Made by a program: the position numbers and the translations under genes
Notes under the pieces: model-generated
The model's input: only the letters and a program-made list of their open reading frames with translations
Database searches by the model: none
What the model was told of the DNA's origin: nothing
NCBI GenBank assembly: GCA_002385665.1
Contig: DGDX01000006.1
Coordinates: 1-60,940, forward strand
Direction of reading: 5' to 3'
Length of the DNA stretch: 60,940 bases
DNA from: Firmicutes bacterium UBA3941
GTDB lineage: Bacteria > Bacillota > Clostridia > Caldicoprobacterales > UBA3941
In this document: positions 55,563-60,940 of the stretch, piece by piece
Numbering within the stretch: the first letter of the stretch is position 1
Layout: each line of letters starts with the position of its first letter

Positions 55563-57335
55563 TTAGCCGGCCATGTCTGAACCGACAAATTCCTCGGGAT
55601 CTAAGTCCTTAAACTGAGCCCGATATAGATTGGAGTAGATGCCACCCATCTCCAGGAGAGTCTCATGATCTCCTCTTTCCTCTACACCGTTTTCCGTTAA
55701 GACAAAGATCTCGTCAGCGTTCTTTATAGTGGATAATCTATGGGCTATAACCAGGGTGGTTCTTCCCTTCGAAAGATTTTCCAAAGCCTGTTGAATCTTG
55801 ATCTCGGTCTCGTTATCCAGGGCAGATGTCGCCTCGTCCAATATAAGGATGGGAGGATTCTTTAAAAATACCCTGGCTATGGATATTCTTTGCTTTTGAC
55901 CGCCCGACAGTCTTACACCCCTCTCCCCGACATAGGTATCGTATCCATCGGGAAGGCTCATGATAAAATCATGGATATTGGCGGCCTTGGCTGCCTCTAC
56001 CATTTCCTCATAGGTGGCCTCAACATCTCCATATAATATGTTCTCCCCAATAGTCCCTGCAAACAGGAATACATCCTGCTGTACTATACCTATATTTCTC
56101 CTCAGGGACTTAAGGGTATACTCCTTTATATCCCGTCCATCAATGGATATATAGCCGTCATTAACTTCGTAGAACCGCGGGATAAGATGGCATAAAGTTG
56201 TTTTCCCGCCCCCCGAAGGCCCTACCAAGGCAACGGTTTTCCCTGAATCTATCTTTATATTGATGTTTTCCAAAACTTCTTCATTGTTGTCATAAGAGAA
56301 ACTTACATTATGGAATTCAATATCGCCCTTTACATTCTTCAGCTCCTTGGCATTGGGAGCATCGGTTATATCAGGCTTTTCATCCATAATCTCCGAGAAT
56401 CTCTCAATTCCGGTCATGCCGGACTCAAATTGCTGGACAAAGTTGGACAGTTGGCGGACGGGCTGCATGAACAGTCCTATATACATGATAAATGCCAACA
56501 GATCCGCCAGATCTATAATTCCCTTAAAGATCATATATCCTCCGGCGGCTATAACTATTGTATTGAGCAGGGCGGACATCAGCTCTATACCCGTATGGAA
56601 GAGGGCCATAAATCTATATGCCCAATACTTGGAGCCACGGAACTTGATATTACCCCTATCAAACTTGTACATTTCGTGTTCTTCGTTGGTAAAGGATTTG
56701 GAAACCCGTACACCGGATATACTGCTCTCCAGTTGGGCATTGATATCGGCCAGCTTTACCCTCATATCCCTGAATGCCTGATTCATGTCCTTGCGCTTGT
56801 CAATACCGTACCATACCATTACGGGAATAAATGCATATACCATTAAGGCCAGCCGCCATTCGATTCTTATTAGCACAAAGAAGGAACCTATTAGCATTAC
56901 GAGGGATAAGAATAAATCTTCCGGGCCATGGTGGGCAAATTCTGCAATCTCTGCCAGGTCGTTTACCATTCTGGACATCAAGTGTCCGGTTCTGTTTTTA
57001 TCAAAAAATCGGAAGGATAAGGTCTGCAGATGAGTAAACAGATCCCTGCGCATATCGTACTCTATGCGTACTCCCAAAATATGTCCCCAATATTCAACCA
57101 CAAACCGAAGGGCTGTCCTTGCAATATACATAAAGACCATAACCCCTATGAATATCCAAAACGTACTAATCTGACCGCTGGGTATAATGGTCTGGACTAT
57201 CCTTCTGGTTATCACCGGAAATAACAGGTCAATTACAGAAACAACAAATGCACATACCAAATCTATAATAAAAAGCCATCGATGTGGTTTATAGTAGGAT
57301 ATGAAGCGCATAAGTATCTTCTTGTTTTTACTCAA
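55563..57335 (-). CDS. ABC exporter (MsbA/LmrA-type half transporter)
   Basis: A 590-residue protein. The N-terminal six-helix membrane domain (about 15-310) is followed by a nucleotide-binding domain with Walker A GPSGGGKTT, Q-loop, signature LSGGQKQRIS, Walker B ILILDEATSALD and switch VIAHRLST. Family members export lipids, peptides or drugs. TTG 57335 has GAGGGG ten bases before it; an in-frame ATG 57365 has no site. It is transcribed just upstream of the solute-binding lipoprotein gene. Confidence 0.92.
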   Translation of the reverse strand: MSKNKKILMRFISYYKPHRWLFIIDLVCAFVVSVIDLLFPVITRRIVQTIIPSGQISTFWIFIGVMVFMYIARTALRFVVEYWGHILGVRIEYDMRRDLFTHLQTLSFRFFDKNRTGHLMSRMVNDLAEIAEFAHHGPEDLFLSLVMLIGSFFVLIRIEWRLALMVYAFIPVMVWYGIDKRKDMNQAFRDMRVKLADINAQLESSISGVRVSKSFTNEEHEMYKFDRGNIKFRGSKYWAYRFMALFHTGIELMSALLNTIVIAAGGYMIFKGIIDLADLLAFIMYIGLFMQPVRQLSNFVQQFESGMTGIERFSEIMDEKPDITDAPNAKELKNVKGDIEFHNVSFSYDNNEEVLENINIKIDSGKTVALVGPSGGGKTTLCHLIPRFYEVNDGYISIDGRDIKEYTLKSLRRNIGIVQQDVFLFAGTIGENILYGDVEATYEEMVEAAKAANIHDFIMSLPDGYDTYVGERGVRLSGGQKQRISIARVFLKNPPILILDEATSALDNETEIKIQQALENLSKGRTTLVIAHRLSTIKNADEIFVLTENGVEERGDHETLLEMGGIYSNLYRAQFKDLDPEEFVGSDMAG

Positions 57336-57484
57336 AATGACATTTCCCCTCTCAGTACAACACATAAACTATAGGCATACACTGTATATTATATGAATAA
57401 CCGGTAATAAAATCAAACTCTATTTAACGATACAGATATCGGCCGGACTTTAACATATACACTGTCCCGGCGTCTCTGCCCCTA

Positions 57485-57838
57485 TCAACCTTTCCGCAAA
57501 ATCTTCTCCATCGCCTTCCCTTTTGCCAATTCATCGATCAGCTTATCCAGATAGCGGATTTCCTGCATCATTGGATCTTCGATATCTTCTACCCGGACGC
57601 CACAAACTACGCCCTTGATCAAGGAACGTGCAGGATTCAATTCAGGTGCTTCCGTAAAAAAGGTCTCAAAGTCTACCTGTTTTTCCAATTGTATTTCCAA
57701 TTCTTCCTGGCTGTAGCCAGTAAGCCAACGAATGATTTCATCGACTTCTGATTTAGTACGTCCCTTTTTCTCAGCCTTTGAAATATAAAGAGGATATACT
57801 TTTGCGAAACTCATTTTATAGATCTTATGATTGGACAT
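57485..57838 (-). CDS. DUF2200 family protein
   Basis: A 117-residue soluble protein matching DUF2200 (PF09966) over its full length. Signatures are [53 protein letters not shown] and [15 protein letters not shown]. Function unknown. It appears to be a stand-alone gene. Confidence 0.92.
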   Translation of the reverse strand: MSNHKIYKMSFAKVYPLYISKAEKKGRTKSEVDEIIRWLTGYSQEELEIQLEKQVDFETFFTEAPELNPARSLIKGVVCGVRVEDIEDPMMQEIRYLDKLIDELAKGKAMEKILRKG

Positions 57839-57895
57839 GATATACCTCCATATAAAATTTTATATGCTCCGGATCAATCCCTCTGGTGGAGAAAG

Positions 57896-58312
57896 CTAAG
57901 ACTTATTCCTGTAGTAGGATCTTGTGATAGCAGTACCAATGATTACCATGATAATTACTTCTGCCAATAGAATATAGTCTAAGCGATATCGTAGACCAAA
58001 ACAATATGCAATGGTATATAACTCGCAGGTCAAAAAGATGATCATAAGGCATACTGTTATAATATCTGAAACTACCGGCATTTTAAAACGTTTACTAATT
58101 TCAGGCTTTAACAAACAGATTATCACCAGGCACATAAGGGGAGACATAAATATAGCCAGTTTATCGGCATACCAATTTACATTTAACCCACTCCATTGCA
58201 TGGGTATATCCTTGGGCAAGAAAGAATAGCTTATGATAGCAATTAGAGCACTAATAACAGTCAGTGTCCATAATGTAATATTTACTTTGTTTTCTCCATA
58301 GCGTTTCTTCAT
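57896..58312 (-). CDS. DUF1648-like small membrane protein
   Basis: A 138-residue protein with about four hydrophobic segments. The N-terminal motif FLPKDIPMQWSGLNVNWYAD resembles the DUF1648 domain (LPxxIPxHW), found at the start of SdpI-type immunity proteins. The C-terminal SdpI domain is missing, so this is a short form. It may be an immunity- or signalling-type membrane protein, but that is inference. Confidence 0.75.
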   Translation of the reverse strand: MKKRYGENKVNITLWTLTVISALIAIISYSFLPKDIPMQWSGLNVNWYADKLAIFMSPLMCLVIICLLKPEISKRFKMPVVSDIITVCLMIIFLTCELYTIAYCFGLRYRLDYILLAEVIIMVIIGTAITRSYYRNKS

Positions 58313-58522
58313 ATTTGACCTCCCGATCTTCTCTCGTCCTTTAAGCAGGCAATATTCTTTGCTATAGTTTTATAATCCTGAGACTCAATATTATCTGTCA
58401 ATGCGTATTATTTATATAGAAAATTTCCTAACTTCAGGGAAGTTCCCCCATTATGAAATCTTACTAGCAATTTGCAATAAATACAACCTAAACCATTTAT
58501 TTTGTCGGAAAATAAATATAAG

Positions 58523-58562
58523 AAAGACCATAGGCCTATGCTATGGGGCCTATGGTCTTTTA
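58523..58562. terminator. Bidirectional terminator downstream of the SDR gene
   Basis: AAAGACCATAGGCC pairs with GGCCTATGGTCTTT around CTATG-type loop sequence. T runs are on both sides. Confidence 0.88.
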
Positions 58563-58608
58563 TTGCAAGTTCTAGTCTTTTGCTTAATTAAGTATAGCAA
58601 TCAATCCC

Positions 58609-59364
58609 TTAACAGCAGCTCATTCCCCTATCAACAGGAAGGATAGCACCATTTATATGCTTTGCTTCATCGGAACATAGGAACAAAGCTGCATTGGCTA
58701 TATCCTCAGGTTGTGCATAGCCATTTGTAGGGAACTTGCCAGTTATGTCTATAAGCATTCCCATTCCTTCAGGATGATAATTGCCTCCGGAATGTTCTTC
58801 TATGTTAGTAAAGGTTCCTCCGGGATTGATGCAGTTGGTTCGTATACCTTTACTGATCAAACCTACTGCAAGACTCATGGTCAGGCCCACTACACCGTGT
58901 TTTGCAGCTGTATAGCTTGGCCCATGGTTACCCCTATAGGCAGCATAAGATCCAATATTTAAAATAACTCCGCCGCCATTTTCTTCCATGGTTTTTGCAG
59001 CTCTTCTACTAATACGGAAAGGCGCCTTTAAATCTATGTCCATAACCCTGTCCCACATTTCGTCTGTGGTGTCCTCCAATGTATAGCATAAATCGTTGAT
59101 ACCGGCAATGTTGCAAACAATGTCGAGTTTACCAAATTCCTTCTCGGCTGTAGATACCATTTTCTCTATATCCTCTTCTTTTGTAATATCAGCATATAGA
59201 GAAATAATATTTTCGTTACCTTTCCATTTCTCCAGGCTGCCTTCCATAATATCAACAGCCACTACCTTAGCGCCTTCAGCTGCAAAAAGTCTTGCCGTTG
59301 CTTCCCCCATACCATTTCCTGCGCCTGTAATAAGGGCTACTTTTCCTTCCAATCTTTTACCCAT
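58609..59364 (-). CDS. Short-chain dehydrogenase/reductase
   Basis: A 251-residue classical SDR. The cofactor motif is TGAGNGMG near residue 14-21, with an Asp in VVAVDIM suggesting NAD(H) preference. NIAGIN lies near 87, the catalytic Ser in NIGSYAAYRG near 140, and YTAAK near 153. The C-terminal tail ends DRGMSCC. Substrate unknown; secondary alcohols or bile-acid-type steroids are possible. It is a lone gene between two terminators. Confidence 0.93.
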   Translation of the reverse strand: MGKRLEGKVALITGAGNGMGEATARLFAAEGAKVVAVDIMEGSLEKWKGNENIISLYADITKEEDIEKMVSTAEKEFGKLDIVCNIAGINDLCYTLEDTTDEMWDRVMDIDLKAPFRISRRAAKTMEENGGGVILNIGSYAAYRGNHGPSYTAAKHGVVGLTMSLAVGLISKGIRTNCINPGGTFTNIEEHSGGNYHPEGMGMLIDITGKFPTNGYAQPEDIANAALFLCSDEAKHINGAILPVDRGMSCC

Positions 59365-59530
59365 TAAAATCTCCTTTCAGTTTGGTTAAAATATTCTATT
59401 ACTCGGTTAAGTTGCAGCAAATCGAGTTGTTGAATTCAGAAATTTCTTTAATTAAGAAACTCTTTCAATTAGAAATATACCCTTAATAGGTATAACTCAA
59501 CCCACAATATCAAGATATATGAAAATAAAA

Positions 59531-59568
59531 AAGGATCATAAACCCTAAAACACTGGTTTATGGTCCTT
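59531..59568 (-). terminator. Terminator after the 59594 gene
   Basis: AAGGATCATAAACC pairs with GGTTTATGGTCCTT with one mismatch. The minus-strand stem is followed by TTTTTTATTTTC. Confidence 0.85.
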
Positions 59569-59593
59569 ATTATTATGACCTGATATTCTTTTT

Positions 59594-60148
59594 TTATCGG
59601 TATTTATCTATTATTTCATCGTTCCATATGTGAGCTTCAATATATCTCTCGGGGCCATATCGGCCATCATCGTTCCAATCTTGCGGTAAGCCGTACTTCT
59701 TTATAAGTTTCAATATTTCATCGTAGGTATATAGCTTTTTACGGTATTCCTTTCCGTCCATCTTATTGGGTCGCGGGCTAAAGACAGGGTGAGAATCTCC
59801 ATAGGTAAAGGAAACGGTTTTTAGATCGAACTCTTCAATGGGAATCTTAATAAATGCGCTGTTCTCAAACCATGTACTTAACCAAGGGCTATGCTCAATT
59901 ACCATATAATGCGGAGATTTTCTCGATATAATCCCGCCTTTTTTGGCAAACTCCCTTCTGAGAATGCCTTCATAATAGTGCCTGTCCTCCATATATTCGG
60001 AGTGACGCTTGGCGCTCTGGACATTTGGTTTGGTTTCTTTGATTCTATTGAGAATTGCTTTTGCTTCATCTATGGGTATATCTGATAAGTTAACAAATGG
60101 CCCGATGGTTTTATCAAAATAATGATACAAATACAAACTAAACACCAT
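59594..60148 (-). CDS. Uncharacterised 184-residue protein
   Basis: I do not recognise a named domain. It is a soluble protein with aromatic-rich segments (FSLYLYHYFDKTIGPFVNL, SPHYMVIEHSPWLSTWFE) and the C-terminal motif QDWNDDGRYGPERYIEAHIW. No signal peptide is obvious, although the first 15 residues are fairly hydrophobic. It has its own terminator and is preceded by the YcxB-like gene. The ribosome-binding site at ATG 60148 is weak, so the start may be off. Confidence 0.7.
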   Translation of the reverse strand: MVFSLYLYHYFDKTIGPFVNLSDIPIDEAKAILNRIKETKPNVQSAKRHSEYMEDRHYYEGILRREFAKKGGIISRKSPHYMVIEHSPWLSTWFENSAFIKIPIEEFDLKTVSFTYGDSHPVFSPRPNKMDGKEYRKKLYTYDEILKLIKKYGLPQDWNDDGRYGPERYIEAHIWNDEIIDKYR

Positions 60149-60186
60149 CCATTATATTCATAATCTATGGTTTGCGTTAATTTGTC

Positions 60187-60708
60187 CTATATACTTTTAT
60201 ATTTATTTCCGAATTTTTCAACAAGAAATTCCTTAAAAGAATTGAGATCATCTACATCTTTTTTCCTTATCAATGATGCCTGGTTCATTGTCAAATAGAA
60301 AATAAAATAATCTTTAGTCTCCATTAAGGCGTAAAATTGACTATACTTTAACTCACCCGTTGACTTAAGCTCCTTATTCTCCATAACTAGTCTGTCGTCG
60401 TAGAATTTTAATGTATTAATGCTATCAAATGTACCTGTCTTATCTGTCTTTATGCGTTGAGCATTTCTCATTTCAACTCTGAATATAACAACGATAATTG
60501 CCAGTGCAAATAATAAAATCCAACTTATAATGAGCATTATGTAGTTTAGATTACCGCTTTCCAGACTAATAATAATGCTTCCAATCAAGGAAATTAGCAC
60601 CAGCAAGGGAATTATGACTTTATTCCTTCTGAAGGTTGCAATGTATAAAAACTTCCTGTAATCTTCCTTTGACATGGTTGTATTGACGACGATTTTCGGT
60701 TGTTCCAT
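60187..60708 (-). CDS. YcxB-like membrane protein
   Basis: A 173-residue protein with two central hydrophobic segments (about 28-46 and 56-75) followed by a beta-rich domain ending in DDLNSFKEFLVEKFGNKYK. This layout, two membrane segments then a soluble domain with YSQFYALMETKDYFIFYL, matches the YcxB-like family (PF14317). GGGGGATAAGA sits before ATG 60708. Function unknown. Confidence 0.82.
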   Translation of the reverse strand: MEQPKIVVNTTMSKEDYRKFLYIATFRRNKVIIPLLVLISLIGSIIISLESGNLNYIMLIISWILLFALAIIVVIFRVEMRNAQRIKTDKTGTFDSINTLKFYDDRLVMENKELKSTGELKYSQFYALMETKDYFIFYLTMNQASLIRKKDVDDLNSFKEFLVEKFGNKYKSI

Positions 60709-60798
60709 TCTTATCCCCCACATTTATTTATATTTGCTTATAGAATTATATGACTCAAATTCCATTGTTGTCAATATACTTATAGAATAATTTTATAG

Positions 60799-60940
60799 TT
60801 ATATAATTGTCGGAAGAAAAACCATAAGCATATATACTGCTAATGCGAATATTACCGTAATATACTGCCATTTGTTCGCTGCTTGATAATAGTCTTTCAA
60901 AAATCCACTCTTCTGTCTTTTATATTGTAGGATTACCTGC
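60799..60940 (-). CDS. Partial CDS, C-terminal end of a membrane protein
   Basis: An open frame runs from the window edge to a TAA at 60799-60801 (46 residues). It ends with one membrane segment: YITVIFALAVYMLMVFLPTI. The N-terminal part is cut by the window end. It cannot be identified from this fragment. Confidence 0.6.
   Translation of the reverse strand, partial: QVILQYKRQKSGFLKDYYQAANKWQYITVIFALAVYMLMVFLPTII

Noticed and set aside
1..60940. CRISPR arrays, tRNA or rRNA genes, prophage or transposase genes
   Set aside because: No regularly spaced repeats, no rRNA or tRNA signature and no transposase or integrase motif were found on either strand.

Overview
The window looks like the chromosome of an anaerobic, Gram-positive, low-to-moderate GC member of the Bacillota, most likely Clostridia. 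The evidence is the split glycine dehydrogenase (gcvPA/gcvPB), a class II superoxide reductase, meso-diaminopimelate dehydrogenase, T-box control of ileS, YhaM and WalJ-type proteins, and strong Shine-Dalgarno sites with occasional TTG/GTG starts. I cannot name the genus. Only three complete genes (superoxide reductase, a DUF2892 protein, uracil-DNA glycosylase) lie on the plus strand, so the window is mostly one leftward replichore-style array. No rRNA, tRNA, CRISPR array, prophage or insertion sequence was seen. Bases 1-19 are an exact Tn5/Nextera mosaic end, so the left edge is a contig end carrying sequencing adapter. The right edge cuts a membrane-protein gene.

Layout. 0-6 kb: an Old Yellow Enzyme-type flavoprotein with a HEAT-repeat partner, superoxide reductase, an intergenic palindromic repeat, a lemA/DUF2207 pair and ykuS. 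6-12 kb: the glycine cleavage operon gcvT-gcvH-gcvPA-gcvPB, and deoB. 12-20 kb: a glycoamylase-like (PF10091) enzyme, two ABC ATPases without a permease (one fused to an AbrB-like domain), a DUF2892 membrane protein, two tandem PHP proteins and the exoribonuclease YhaM. 20-27 kb: T-box, ileS (type 2 with a GIHH signature), preQ1-I riboswitch, queT, an AEC permease and asnS. 27-34 kb: ddh, a hydrophilic protein, an HD protein, ung, a PhnP-like metallo-beta-lactamase fold protein with an OPA-type MFS transporter, and a methyltransferase. 33.6-38 kb: a TPR-Arr rifampin ADP-ribosyltransferase, an RlmH paralogue, and a URO-D-like / ribokinase / nucleoside hydrolase operon. 38-43 kb: a membrane XRE regulator, an MGMT-type protein and a TrpXYZ-type ABC transporter. 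43-53 kb: a cell-envelope block (rlmH, CPBP protease, htrA, walJ, murA, peptidase MA, LysM-G5-M23 peptidase, M1 peptidase). 53-61 kb: an orphan histidine kinase, an ABC solute-binding lipoprotein, an ABC exporter, and small or hypothetical genes.

Themes. Translation and RNA genes recur (ileS, asnS, two RlmH homologues, yhaM, queT), with three recognisable RNA regulators or regulator candidates. Envelope maintenance is the second theme: the walJ-htrA-rlmH neighbourhood known from Bacillus is present without walRK in view. Nucleoside salvage (deoB, nucleoside hydrolase, ribokinase) is the third.

The most striking observation is a pair of RlmH homologues with reciprocal lesions. The gene at 42823-43278 keeps the SAM-binding core but its stop codon removes the conserved C-terminal tail. 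The gene at 34415-34813 keeps the tail but has lost the glycine loop and the FPHQ motif. RlmH is known to build one active site from the core of one subunit and the tail of the other, so the two could form an obligate heterodimer. Other leads are the GXHH signature in IleRS, a preQ1-I aptamer seven bases after the ileS stop codon, the AbrB-ABC ATPase fusion without a permease, and a dispersed 34-base repeat.
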